Assembly: GCA_011109175.1 (NCBI GenBank)
Contig: RDEW01000019.1
Location: 372,413-436,412, forward strand
Source of the DNA: Dicyema japonicum
Lineage: Eukaryota > Dicyemida > Rhombozoa > Dicyemidae
DNA length: 64,000 nt
Reading direction: 5' to 3'
Under the pieces are notes generated by a model. It was not told the DNA's origin. It saw nothing but the letters and a program-made list of their open reading frames with translations, and ran no database searches. A program made the translations under genes and the position numbers. Below, piece by piece: positions 10,081 to 22,457 of this stretch (positions are counted from its first letter, which is position 1; each line of letters opens with the position of its first letter).

Positions 10081-10799
10081 TTATTATTTCTGGAACAAGT
10101 GGGCCTGGATCGTGAAAATGGAAAGTGCTGTAGTTTTTTAGAATATGATTTAAATTTTTTAAAAATAAAAATCTTTTTGTGTCGATTTTTAATGATTTAC
10201 AAGTAACAAATAACGACATATCGACTTGCAGGATGTAGCAGTCGTCATCTTAATAAGTAAATTTCATGCTATATTATTTAATTTTTTTACTCAAAAACAA
10301 TTTATTACGTAACAGGACAATCAAAATAATTCACCTGATAGCCTGGAAGTGATGTTTCCCTCTAAGAATTGCCAAAGAAATCCTTTGGAACAGCCGTTCG
10401 GATTTCCCGACGCTCATTGCTCACATTCGACATCATTAACCCAAGTGATCTTAGAAAGGAGACCGTACTGAGCCCAAGACCTCAGGAACCGGTCTCTGCT
10501 CGACGGCAAGAGAATGGGTGAAGTCCTTTGCAGTCCACAACGGCATGGATAAGACTGATACAAGTAGATCCTGAGACAGATTGATAACCTATTGAGGAGG
10601 ACGCCCTGTTCAAAAAAGAACCAATTGACGATGATGGGAACGCGATCAGCCAAGCACCGCTGTGAAGGGAAGAGGCTGCCAGAATTCAAGCCCGACTGTG
10701 AAGTTGTCCGTTTACATAAGAGTCAAATTATTATTCTTGTTAGTCCAGTTCCTCAGTTAGTGTGTATTATTATTAACCAGAAAACTACCGTCATATCAA
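10081..10799. other. No recognised gene
   Basis: Contains two overlapping unrecognised frames on opposite strands (10,414-10,689 minus; 10,592-10,804 plus). No motif I can name. Confidence 0.35.
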
Positions 10800-11400
10800 A
10801 ATAAACAAAATTCAGGTGATCCCAGCCTCCCTCAACAGTCTCCGCATCTTTTCTCGGTGTTCCGACTGCGTTCTTGCGCATTTCTGATATGGACGGGGTC
10901 ATCATACTCAAGTCCTTCGCAAGGCACTGTTCCAGTCGCCTCTATCATATTTTCTAGGTTTCTGGGCAGGATTTCCACACGGGAATATTCCCTTAGTAGG
11001 TTTGCTGCCTTCACTTGAATGTTGCAGATCATGTCCAAATTCGCTACAGCAAGGTTAGATCCCCAGACATTACATGTGTATCCTATTGTTGTCTCGATGA
11101 ACTGTTTGTATATGACATCCAGACCACTCAGATCTTTTTTGTCTCTTAGGTTTCCCAAGAACGCCTTAGGAAGTTGATTTTCCTCGTACAAGTCAATAAC
11201 ATATTTCGACATGTTTTGTAAAGGTTAAGAAGGTGTCAAAGGTAACTCGCAGGATTTTCTGGTATTTGTTTTGCGGAATATTCTTTCCATCCAGTGTGAC
11301 GTCAATTGATACTTTCCCTAGTCTTCTGTTTGTCGTGAATAGGGTCAGCACGAATTCAGCGGGCTAGCAGTCAATTGATTCTCCCAAGGACATAAACTTA
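10800..11400 (-). mobile_element. Jockey-like LINE, 3' fragment
   Basis: Minus strand: LTASPAEFVLTLFTTNRRLG (11,300s), KILRVTFDTFLTF, then a 126-codon open frame with FIETTIGYTCNVWGSNLA, a typical post-RT jockey block, and a terminus RRLLREAGIT-stop next to 10,815. The 3' UTR that follows other members is lost. A frame change precedes the long frame. Confidence 0.75.
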
Positions 11401-11540
11401 GTTTATTCAGTGTGTACAAAGGGAGTTTCTACGAAAGCCACCGACACTTCAACCCAAACTAATTTAATTATTTAAAATAAATTTAACTATAAATATTTCA
11501 TAAAAAAAAATCACTAATTAAAAAATCGCCCCATGAACAA

Positions 11541-11720
11541 AAAATTCGCCGTGTGGCCCATGTGGTACTACGTGGCTAATTGGTTGAAGTTTTCTGCTTG
11601 TTTTGTTTGTTCCTTCCCTTTCCGTTCGTCTAGGAAATCGGATCAGGAGATCTCCGTGAGTGCTGCTGGTTATTTGAGAATCTCGCTAACCATCCTGAGG
11701 GAGATTAGCCAGTCTGGGTA
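11541..11720 (+). mobile_element. Composite: SINE-like head joined to RLE-LINE C-terminal tail
   Basis: The first 75 bases (GTGTGGCCCATGTGGTAC...GGCTAATTGGTTGAAG) match the head of the element at 32,642. From about 11,628 the sequence becomes the RLE-LINE tail: RLGNRI, then CCWLFENL (compare RLGNRISTRTG and CWLFERISLA on the minus strand near 13.1 kb). Confidence 0.5.
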
Positions 11721-13025
11721 GCTATAATTTTCGCAGATAACGGAATAAATTATGATTCTCTTTCAAAATATTTAACGACGATCTGGTAAAGAAATCAAGA
11801 AGGGACGGCGAAGACCTTAATGTTGTGAGCAGCTTGGCGTCGAATAAAGGAGGCTGGAAAAGGCTAATAACTATGATCACCTAAGCGTGGAACGTATAGG
11901 ATTATATTCTATATGATTCTATGTTCAGTTGCTTTAATAATATTATTTAAGTTGTTGTTTTGATTAAATTAAAAATTTTTATCTACTTTCTTATATTGAT
12001 TTATTTAACGTCAAAAATAATGCGTTTAAAGTTATCAACCGATACAAGTATAAAAATAATTTATTAGAATTAGTTTGGTAATATGTATTCTTTCAATAAT
12101 TTCGGCATTTATACGTTCCATGCATTGTGTGTTTTCTCCATTTTCTCCAACTACACGGCATTCACATATCAGACCATCATTTATGCATCATTGTTCTACA
12201 AGTTTAATAAATTTATAAGGTATACCAAAACGACATAATTATTTATTTTAATATCATTTTCGTCATATTTCCGTTGATTTGCTTTGTTACACACAAAGAT
12301 AAGTCGTAGTCGCCACACAACAAAGTAACTCATTTTTATCATCTGAGATAGTAGGCGGATATTTGTCCCCAAAACGGACAAAAGGATTTTTTGTAGTCTG
12401 GTGTCTAGCATTATTATAACTCTTAACAAACTTAGTTGTTCAAGTATTATTGTAGTCAAAAACAATGCATTTTATAAATGACCGGTAATGTAAAATTTAT
12501 TTTTTGATAAAAATGTGTCGATTTTTTATTACTCGTCGCAAAAATGCAATTTTGCTTATTTTTGAGTTATTTGCCACAAAAAACTTATTGAAAATAGATT
12601 TTATTATATTAAGCTTACTCTGGTGGGAAAAGCTATAAAGGTTATTTTAGGTGTTTTCTATCAAGTTTACTCTGATAGAGAAATCGATGAAGTTCATCTG
12701 AATCTAACATCGAGCCGTGGAGGGTGAAAGGGATTGGTAGCCAAGATCATACGAGCGAGCTACATGTAAAATCACGTTTTGTTACTTATGGCAGTAATCA
12801 AGGTCACTCGACCAGATTAAGTTATCAATTCCTCACCAACAGTAAAATTATTAATTAATCCGCGAATAAATTAATTTTAAAAAATTTTTGTTTTTAATTA
12901 AATTCTAAATAACACAAAAATATTATGTATAACCTTTTTTTTTGATTTTCAGAAAAAAATATAAAATAAATTCAGATTTTATATTCCTCAGAAAACCAAC
13001 CTAACTTAATTTTTTTCTCATTTTA
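11721..13025. other. No recognised gene
   Basis: AT-rich. A minus-strand 89-codon hydrophobic frame lies at 12,196-12,465 with no family match. Confidence 0.4.
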
Positions 13026-13029
13026 TCAA

Positions 13030-13800
13030 AAACAAAGAGAAAAAAGAGTAAACGGTTATATAGTGGCTGCCCTGACTGCGTGGCTATTCCCTTTCAGGAT
13101 AGCGAGTGAGATTCGCTCAAATAACCAGCAGCGCTCACGAGGGTCTCCTGTTCGTGTAGAAATCCGATTCCCTAGACGACTCAAAAATTCCAGCGTCGCA
13201 GGCGCAAGGGAACCAGACGTCTCAACAGCGAGTGGAGCAAACAAAAAATCTTTGGGTAGGACCACGTACTTTTCCGTTTCATCTTCTCGGCCTTCTCAGC
13301 GGCAGAACAGGCTATAGAGGCACTCTGGAGTACTTTGCAAGAAACAAATGTGTCGGTGCAAGTAACGTCCAGACAAAAGTTTTCCCGGCTTCAATAGGAA
13401 AGATTGTCATCCCATCTGATCGTTTCCCGTCCTGACAGCAAAGACCGACAGGTTCGACCATGAAGGGGTGTCCGCGGTGTTGGCTAGATGTCACTAGCAC
13501 ATCTTCAAAAGAATTTCAGCATATAGTATTTTCCAAGCCCCGCTGAGAAAACGAGGAAGGCAAGGAAAGCTAATAAGTGCGGCTCCAGGCCTCACGAGCA
13601 TGTCCTACTTCCTTGTCAATAGAGAATTCAGGTAGAGAGTGTAGAATCCTCTTGAAATGGGAGTTACAGGCCACTAGCGATGATAGGTATGAAGGGAGAG
13701 AAAGGTCCACAGGGTTTCGAATTCCAAGTCCTCAGAGTCTCTCTGGCAGCGTGGCTTAATTCCATGAGTAATCCTCGAACCGAAAGTTGAAGATACTTTT
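13030..13800 (-). mobile_element. R2-superfamily LINE, 3' half with internal deletion
   Basis: From right to left on the minus strand: LPVSLGGLGIRNPVDLS-like thumb motif with LPSYLSSLV (13.6-13.8 kb), VEPVGLCCQDGKRSDGMT and IFPIEAGKTFVW of the RLE (13.3-13.5), then the C-terminal tail FAPLAVETSGSLAPATLEF and WLFERISLAILKGNS (13.06-13.25). The active-site PD is changed to SD (KRSDG). The zinc knuckle is deleted. Confidence 0.75.
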
Positions 13801-15149
13801 CGAGTTAATCACACAGGGTGAAATAGGCAGCAGTCCTCAGGACATATGAGCCTCTGTACGTTGAGACTGTTTTTCAAGAGGAATAATGCTATTATCAAAA
13901 TCTATTTAAAAATAGGTTGGGCAGATTAAAAAATTATTTCTTCTTGAGCTACTTCTCGCTGTTCTTAAATAAAATTAATATTAGTCCAAATATCACAAAT
14001 GAAAAAAAAATAATTTTTTTAAGTTATATTTAGAATTATAGTTTAAACTCTTTCTTTATGTTCTCCATTTCATTTTGAGTCCATCTTGTTCAACCATAAT
14101 GTATACAGGGGGTTATTTGTATCATTTTCTTGTCTAAAAATTAGTATTTGTACGCAACCTTGAAATCACTTCATCTCCGATATCAATGACTGAGTCGTTA
14201 ATTCCCAATTTCGGCAAAATTCAACAGGTTTTCGAAAGCTGTGTTTCTCGCTATTATTAGTTCCTCTTCCGATATTCTTCGGTTAATTGTTCAGCTTTGT
14301 ATTCTCTATTACCCTCCACAACCACAAAAATATAGAAAGGTATTTTTTTGTTGATGAATGAAGCGTAGAATACTTTCCAAAACAACCTCTAGACGAGGAT
14401 TCCGAAGACATCCAACGTTTAATACTTTGATTAATCACAAAATTATAACTTACAATTTACCTTGAATCAAGGGGACTCGTGGCCTACTTGGGACATGTTT
14501 TATGGAGTATTTTATGCATAAATTGTACATTAAAAAATTGAAAAATTCACATTAAAGACACAAAAAAAACATATTTTGAAAGAGCGATACAATTTCACTG
14601 TTCGTTTATTTTTAGCCAGCTCATTCATAACAATTAGAGAAGGAGTCCAAACAACCAAAATCTTTAATATTAGAAATCATACCAAAGAATATCCATCATT
14701 CATTTCTGACTCTCTCCTTAGGTCTATTAAATCATAATATGGAGATCCCCTTGTCCTTATAGCTAAGATCGGTGTTACGTGTTCAGTAATTTCTTTGCCT
14801 GTGGAAATAAAAAGCAAAAAAATACCTGACAAAATACACAATTTGAGATAACTGTCCCAATCAGATCTCTACCAATCCGGATCTCTACAAAAGTAATTAT
14901 ATTCTGACTAATAAATTGTGACTTTAAGGTATACCTCTATTGTTTATAGCATTAATTCCTGTTCATCTTCACAAAAAACCGTATTTTTTACTACCATGTA
15001 AAATATAGACCTTTTCCTTATCGAATATAATTTTTTAGAGAGTTCCTTTAGATGAAACCTGTCGAGTGGATAATGTCTCCTCAAAGGTCAAGATTATTAC
15101 TGATTTTCATAATTTCTTTAATTTTTCCTGGTTAACGCACTAGAAGCAT
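13801..15149. other. No confidently recognised gene
   Basis: Mostly AT-rich. Around 14,170-14,440 the minus strand holds a gene-like run (EEELIIARNTAFENLLNF, then NDSVIDIGDEVI after one shift) whose family I do not recognise. Confidence 0.4.
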
Positions 15150-15380
15150 TTGTTCACGTTATTAATTAATAAAATTATTCCAAAGAATTTTATTAAATTA
15201 ATTAAATTAAAGTTATTCCAAAGACCAAGGGTAACCAAACTAACTAACTACTTGATCCTGACTCGTTCCAGCGTTCCAGAACGACATTGTCCCCTGGGTA
15301 AAAATAGTTGGATCCTCTTGATGTCGGCCAGGCATTGGGCGTCTCCTCAGTAGGTGGATACAATGACTCCTCCAGAGGAA
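15150..15380 (-). mobile_element. Dispersed LINE 3'-end repeat
   Basis: The motif CCAAAGACCAAGGGTAACC with CTTGATCCTGACTCGTTCC recurs at 39.2 kb and 52.5 kb. In minus orientation it reads as a short C-terminus (AGIKRI or similar) followed by a 3' UTR with GGTTACCCTTGGTCTTTGG, resembling the tails of the other LINEs here. Three copies, all the same strand. Confidence 0.55.
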
Positions 15381-16889
15381 AGGAAAATTAATTTTATCGA
15401 TTAATTATTAAAATTTATAGACATTTTTAAAATCCAATAAAAAATTTATGAAATTCATATTTTTAATTCAATTTACTTTCGTCGATAATTAATTAATTGG
15501 ACTGTTAAATTAAATCTTTAAAACTTAGTGGCTGCTCTCATAATTGAAAGCGCATTTACCTTTACGATTTGCAAGGAAATGTGCTCTACAGCTCCTTTCT
15601 CTCCTATCGTTTTTCTTCTTCGTGATGAGCGAGCCGATCCTGTTTAGCAGGGTCAGTGACCTGCTTTTTATTATTCCTGTCGTTTCGACTCCCACTGGTT
15701 CGAAGATGAATTGTCATCCAAGACATGCGAATTTTTTATTTTTAGGGTCTCAGCCTTCTCCGAAGCTGACCCTGGGTCAGTTGCTGTCGTTGAGAGGTTG
15801 GAGGGAGAGAGGCTATCGCGTCCCAGGCAAGGTTTTTACCACTCTTCATGGAAAAAGAGTGGTACCGTCCGGTCTTCGGTTAGCTTGAGCAAGTCTAAGC
15901 GGCTCCAATTGGACAGGAAATCCGGCAGCCTAAAGTTCCCAAGCAATAGCTTCATTGATTGCGACGTGTCTAGGAATCCTTCCAGCACTCCTCTGGCAGG
16001 AGAGAGCGTATTTTTTCCTAGTAAATATGTGTTAAGGTATCAAATTCCTGTTACATTTAAATTTATCAAGCATAATTTTCTCAACAACCTCAAAATAATC
16101 AAAAATACATCTCTCCCTGCCCAAATCCTCTGGTGAAGATTACACTATGAAAACTCTTTCACCAAAGAATGAAGTGATATCTTGAAGTGATGGAAATGGA
16201 AGAGGGAGAGCCTACCTCTCCATTTATCTTCTAAAGCGGAAGCCTGTAATTTACTATTGATTGATGGATTTGGTCTGCACAAGCAGATGTTCTCCTTTGG
16301 GTTCCTTCCTCGGTTTAAGTAGTTGTAACTATTTGTGATGGGTTTACCTAAGAATGTACGTGTTGGGGTAATAAATATGTACTACTCGTTAGACTGTTGC
16401 TCTTGTCTCGATAACTGTCGGTTAGATTCGCATTCTGATAACCTACTTGGTCGAAAGAATACTTTCTACTATACTTTTTTTTCATTTCTTTAGAGGTGTC
16501 GTGGGATCCACCTAACTCAGGAGATCCAGTGCCTAGTTAAAAAGTCCTTCTCATCCCTACTCTATAGAGGTGTTCCCATAATGGCGAATATAGATACCGT
16601 TATGCTGGAAAAGCATAAGTCCCCGTAAGATTTTGCGAACTGAATATACCTCTTTCGAAAATACCCAGAGTTATCAAAATCACTTCTTTCTCTACTTCTT
16701 ACACAATTTTGTAGGACTGAAGTCATATGGACTGCGGATGTGAGAATTAAAATTGCCATGTCAATTTGTGTTTTATTCAAATGAAAGGATATCATAAATA
16801 ATTTATTTAATACTCCAAGATCACCTAAAAAGATGTTAAAAATACTAATTAAATAATCCCAGCTTTTACTAATTCACCGGGTACCGCTT
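15381..16889. other. No recognised gene
   Basis: Two overlapping plus-strand frames (15,544-15,888 and 15,711-16,136) are unusually long for this window, but neither shows a known domain. The position 5' of other LINE debris suggests an ORF1-like remnant; unproven. Confidence 0.35.
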
Positions 16890-17900
16890 GTATGGTCTTT
16901 TAATGTCTCAACTATAGAACCTCCATAAAAGGCTAAAATAACTCGATCTGAGTTTCCTCTACTCGAACGATCGCATCTGTTTCTTGCTGAAACAAAGGAA
17001 ACCACACCACGATTCCTCGTGGATTCTTATAAAAGGAGGATGGGGAAGGAGGGCTGTAATAGTGTTGGATGTTAACATGCAGTTCTCCGTCTTATTGAAT
17101 TTTGTTCGTTGAGTTTGGATGAGAATATCGCAAACCTCCACACGGGACAGGCGTATTCAATTATTGGGACAATGACCTGGTTATAAAGTCTAGATATGCA
17201 AGAGGAAAGGATTTTTTTTAATAATTGCCTTCAACTTCCGGAGTCCTTGGTCATGACCTCTTCAGCGCCAGAGAATCTATGTTTACTGGATCATTAGTGA
17301 GTTCTAAGTAACTCAGAAAATCTTCTGTTTACTGGATATCTGAAAGGGGTGTTCCCAATGTATAGTTCGGTTTCATTTAGACTTCCTGAGGTAAATATCG
17401 TGAATGTGCATTTTGCCGCGACACCGTGAAAGAATTAATATCGAACAAATCATGTACCCTTTTGATACTTGATCGGACACGGCAACCAACAAGGATATAT
17501 TTTGTCCTAGCGGCGATAATAATATTATTTGAATAATCTAGGAACAGCTTGTCAGACATTTAGAATATCTTATAAAAACAGGTTGAATAATGCAGGAGAT
17601 GCTGGGGATCCTTATGGTATACTGTTCCCCATCAGGCAAGATATTGAATTGAGGTTGTCATACCGTACTATCCCATGTCGAACAGAAAAGAGGTTGTTCA
17701 GTCACAATTTTATATTCGAATGAATGCAAGTCTCAAAAATCTTTTTTTGTTAGCATAGGCCTCGAGATAGAGTCGAATGCCTTGCGTATGTTCACAGAGA
17801 GCAAGGTCGTTCACAAAGAGCAAGATTTTTCTGTGTGTTGAATCCATCGGTGATAAATTGTGAGACAATTACAAGATGCGTCGTTTTCCAACAATTTGGA
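16890..17900 (-). mobile_element. Jockey-like LINE reverse transcriptase, inactive
   Basis: Minus strand, from 17.9 kb leftward: motif A VNIRKAFDSISRPML (about 17,780), motif B GSPASPALFNLFL (about 17,600), motif C region in an open frame LFLDYSNNIIIAARTKY (17,500s), and the C-terminal LYNQVIVPIIEYACPVWRFA (about 17,130). The catalytic YADD is read as YSNN, so both metal-binding Asp residues are lost. Multiple shifts. Confidence 0.75.
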
Positions 17901-17929
17901 CATTGTGCATGTAAGGAAGACCTGGCTGT

Positions 17930-18045
17930 ACAAAGCAGGGTCATCTTTTTTGCTTTCTTGTGTTCAAAATATATGTGATCAAGGAATTCTTCCAGATATT
18001 TGGGATAGGGTATGTGGTGATGTGATAATTATACAAGTCAGTTAA
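17930..18045 (+). mobile_element. Possible LINE RT N-terminal fragment
   Basis: An open run ends LYKAGSSFLLSCVQNICDQG then ILPDIWDRV. This resembles the pre-RT block of APE-type LINEs (compare DGCLRLGHLPLIWKKAVV in the 22.8 kb element). Short, so uncertain. Confidence 0.35.
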
Positions 18046-18714
18046 TGCAGCCTTAGGACGACATAAAGATGCTTAAGGTGGATCAATCATATTTCACATA
18101 CACAGGTTGCGCTTAGTGAAGCTATGGAATCACCCACCTCAACATGAAATGGTAATTGGGGGTGTGGGTTTTCGATTGCAGTACTTCATCCGTATGGAAA
18201 TATCGAAGTTCTAATGACTTATGGCGAAGTAGTGCTTTGTTAGTTTATTCTCGTAGACTTTGGGAGACTGGGTGATCTCCCTGTCATCCTAGTTGATAAA
18301 ACTGTTGATACTTCTTTGCGTTTTCAGAAGATGGCACATGAATTTTCATGACACAGACGTTCAACTTCTGCACTTGTGTCTGTGGTTAACTCAAAAATAG
18401 TGCTGTTGTGGTGTAATTGAGAAAAAGTAACCAGAAGCGATATGCACAAGATCGACAAAAGAGAAGAGCTTTGTGAATTTTTGCAATAAAATTAACAAAG
18501 AAAGCGGCTGATATGTTGTGTCGTTTGTTCGTCGGGTTTTCACATGTCATGTGTTGGAATGACCAAAAAAGCCCTTACCACCATTACCAACTGGTGTTGC
18601 CAGGCATGCCTCTTCCTGGGACTAAGCACCATCGACTCCACCTAATTCACCTGAACGAATACCAATAGATTACCAGAAAACCCTTGAATCAATTGCAACC
18701 TGGCATCTACAAGA
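18046..18714. other. No recognised gene
   Basis: Leads into the RLE LINE; perhaps its 5' UTR. No motif recognised. Confidence 0.35.
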
Positions 18715-20840
18715 AGGATCATGATCAAAATTCCAAAAGCTGCCCGTGTTCCTGCCGCCGACTGTTTACACGATTGTATTGAAAGGGCAATTTCTTCGAC
18801 TGACCCAGTGGATTGGACACGATTATTCTACTTTGCACCATATACGCTATGTATGACCTGTCAGAAGAGGAAAGATCAAGAATCGCTCACGTCTTTTGTA
18901 AAGGAAAATATTTGCTTGTTTTCTTCTGGAAATTTGTTCAGTGACTCCCGAGAATATACCTTCAAGCCCTCAAACCACGAGAACCATGCCTCAGAAACAC
19001 AAAGATTGGGAAGAGCGATACATCGCAAACTATCTGAAGGTGTGAGGACTCTAGAAGAGCATAACCGTCTAATTGAGCCAACTGAACACTCCTACGATGC
19101 ACTGGTTGAACGACATCCTGCTCCGCCAGTGGACGAACAGATCCCTACTTGCTCTGGAGAATTACCTAGTCTGATTATTACTGAGGGGACGTGAAAGATG
19201 CGATCCTCTCATTCCCCAAGCAGCAGTGGGGGACTTGACGGATCCGTCCAGGACACCTAAAAGACTTAATTGATCAGAATACGGGAACTCGGTGTTCGGC
19301 TATTATCGCTATAAAGAGGTTAATCAACAGAATGCTTTCCGGAAGATTACCAGAAGCAATCCGTCATATTATGTTTTCCGCCAAGTTAATTGCCTTTGAT
19401 AAATGTGGAGGAGGAATTCGTCCTATTGCTGTTGGGTTTGTTTTTCGTCGATTGGCTTCTAAACTTGCTAGCAGAGCAATCTTTCCGATGCTTGTCAAAC
19501 AACTGCGACTAACCCAAGTAGGGGTCGGTACTCCTGGTGGATGTGAGGCGGCGGTTCATGCCGTTCGGATGTTTACTAAAACAGAACGAACATGCCTTGT
19601 GTGGTCCTCAAGATTGACATAAAAAACGCCTTCAATACCATACGGCGTGATGTAATTTAGGAAGATAGCCTTACCCATTACCCGTCTATATATAATTATG
19701 TTCATTGTTCGTATGGAAAACCGTCCAGTCTTGTCCACGGGAAATACTTCATTCCCTCGTCGTGTGGAGTTCAGCAAGGAGACCCACTAGGACCGGCATT
19801 GTTCTGCCTCGGTGTCGACCGTGTCATGAGATGCCTTACTACTCCGCCGAACTGTAATTAGTAATGTCGAATTCGACGAACAAAGGATGGGAACAAGCAA
19901 CCTAGCCCGTTCGCTTTGGTTGACTCGGAATTCTCTCACCATCTGATTTAGCACACCCGGCATATCAATCCTCATGGACTCCAATCAGAATTTGATCATG
20001 ATGATTCTCCAGCTCCCATCAGAGTCGTCAAAGATCTAAGATTTGGTACACCCTAAAGTCAAACAACCCGGTCAAAGAGACCTTTATGAGTATGTCTGCG
20101 AGGATAAATACGAGAGGCTTTTGAAATATCTAACCAACATCGACGAGCCTGTCTTTTAACTGCAAAATGCGATTGGAGCGGGACTTGGATCAATGCCCTA
20201 CCCATTGGAAAACGTGGGAACTCACCTAGACGATAAAACGGTCCGCACCGGAGTCTCCATCAGACTTGGATTGAAAGTTTGTCAACCCCATGAGTGCCGA
20301 TGCGGCCGGAAGGTCGACTGCTATGGACATCATGCCTTTCTTGTCGAAAAAGCGCAGGTTGATTCGCTAGACACAAGGCTATAAATGAAGTGGTGAAGCG
20401 CGCCCTCGAGTTGGCGGGATACCCATCCATTCTAGAGCCAACGGGCTTGAGTAGGGATGATGGGAAGCGACCCTATGGAATTACTGTCTTCCCCTTCTCT
20501 CGGGGCAAATGCTTAATTTGGGATGCTGCCTGTACTGACAGCTTATCCCAGTCGAAACTTTTGAGGTCGGCAATGAAACCGGGAGAGGCCTCCCGTTTAT
20601 ATGAAACTCAAATATAAAGAAATACAGCAGCCTCTTAAACCGTTTCCATGTACAGCCAGTGGTCGTCAAGACGAGCGGAGTCTTTGGCCCCAAGACGATC
20701 TCTTTCCTTAGAGCACTTGGGTTTCTATTTACCAAAGCCTCGAGGGAGCGTCGGGAAACCGAATGGCTTTTCCAAAAGATTTCCCTGGCAGTAGTCAGAG
20801 GTAACAGCCACTCGTCCAATATCCGCTGGACTCAGTAATT
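18715..20840 (+). mobile_element. R2-superfamily (RLE) LINE, nearly full ORF with a deletion through the RT active site
   Basis: Target-primed retrotransposon. N-terminal frame 18,721-19,194 (IPKAARVPAADCLHDC, DWTRLFYF, ...SYDALVERHPAPP), then RPGHLKDLI, FSAKLIAFDKCGGGIRPIAV, PGGCEAAVHAVRMF, motif A KIDIKNAFNTIRRDV, motif B SSCGVQQGDPLGPALF (19,755-19,805). Sequence then jumps from about 19,855 to thumb sequence: relative to the 50.3 kb copy about 470 bp, including motif C, are lost. Downstream: HECRCGRKVDC zinc motif, VKRALELAGYPSILEP, KRPYGITVFPF (PD changed to PY), WDAACTDSL, and the tail KTSGVFGPKTISFLRALG to the stop near 20,838. Dead, but the best view of the family's complete C-terminus. 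Confidence 0.85.
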
Positions 20841-22161
20841 AACTACTCATGTTTCCTAATAATAAATTTTGATTAGATCAAAAAAAGAAAAAAAAGAAGT
20901 TTTTAGAAAATATTTTGGAGAATTTTATATCAAAAGCTTTTATTGAATTTTTCGTATTAGAAACATTTCTAACTAGCAGGTTTATCATTATTATAGCTAT
21001 TTTAAAAATATATGATTTTCTAATTCCATCTACCAACTCTAGGATCAATAAGGTCACTAATTTTTAGTGGAATATGATTTTCCTTGCATAAGTTGAACAG
21101 TAAAGTTTACATAACTTGAAATAACGACCAAGGTTATGCTGAAGCAGTGTCTTTTACTCTCCGTTATTATCTTAGAATTGACTTAACAAGAGGACTCCCA
21201 AAGAACATATTTTAAGATTTTTTCCTTTGATGTTTTATCGTCTTCCAACTTTCTTAAGTACTCCTTATGGAACTTTGATTTTCATTATTGGGATGTACTA
21301 TGCGGTTACTTGATTAAAGATTCTCTTCCTTCTAGTATCCACCAAACACTTCATCGGATCAACTTAACACAGGAGACGCCCAATAGTCGTGCGAGATTCA
21401 AAAAGGACCCATCTTTTCATTTCAAAGGAAGACTATTCCGTTATTCATGATGTATTGAATCTATAGTTTGTCGAAAGAATTTAGAGAGGCAGAAATGGAC
21501 CAACAAAGACTTGCATTGGATCAAATAATCAGTTTAACCGATACATAAACTAATGAACTAATGAGTAACAGTTTATTTGCACCAAAAAAACGTCCTTTAA
21601 TCGATACTTTCTCAAGTTAAATGAGAACCTGACCAATTTGAACTCAAAGACTTTGATCATCCGACATTTTTTAGTTCAAAACTTAGTGTATCCAAGTATT
21701 CAGAGACCACAATTTAAGCGATGAGACCTTCGCACGTCATGAAGATACATATTCATATCCTGTTATTAAGGAACGTCACCACCAATACACTTTCACAATG
21801 GAACTGTCATGCAAAAGCGTTGCTACCTGAAAAATAGAAAACAGTTTATTTTCCATTACTGTCCTTCTTATAGTCCATCTAATTGTTTCCCCCTCTGAGA
21901 CAACTCCAAATCTATGTCTCCGTAGAATGATCCGTGGTTGTCAGGCAACATTGGTAAAAAACTTAACTACCAGACTAAAAATCTCCGAATTTAAATATGG
22001 AAGCAAATATAATAAAAACATAAAAAACTAATCGTCATTTAACAAAAACTCCAGTTGCTCGATACAATTTTCAAGGTCCCTTATATTATCATTATTATCG
22101 ATGAGTTCAAGCGACAATGACAACCTGAGAGGATCTTTTCACCAACTCATTTACTTCATTG

Positions 22162-22441
22162 TCAGAAGGGTTGCATTCTCTTGTATATTTGTCGCCTTCT
22201 TTATCACACGGGAGCGTCACGTGGTGGGGATCTTAAAAATTGACGTAATTAAGTCCTTGAGTGAGACAGAATGGTACAAATGATCGAAAAATAAAGCCGT
22301 CCGTAGACTCAATAGATTTGTTGTAGGCATTCTCGATAAAGTCAGTCCAGTCCTTCTCGGAAATGGTCTTATTCGGTTACTTAGTAAGTACCTCGTTTCT
22401 AACTGGGAGTAAGTTATTTTAAGGTTATCGAGTTCTTCTAT
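22162..22441 (-). pseudogene. Broken copy of the 70-codon microintron gene
   Basis: Counterpart of 57,741-58,021. The three short introns and their GT-AG ends are retained, but the start codon ATG is ATA here and one A is missing from the A-run near 22,415, shifting exon 1 out of phase. Remaining exons still read EKDWTDFIENAYNKS, DGFIFRSF and RRQIYKRMQPF. Confidence 0.7.
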
Positions 22442-22457
22442 CGTTATTTTAACAACT

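Noticed and set aside
10414-10804. Overlapping frames on both strands as small genes
   Set aside because: Neither shows a domain, splice structure or conservation in another copy.
17187-17220. Promoter or tRNA-like signals in AT-rich spacers
   Set aside because: In DNA this AT-rich, TATA-like strings occur everywhere; no tRNA cloverleaf could be folded by eye.
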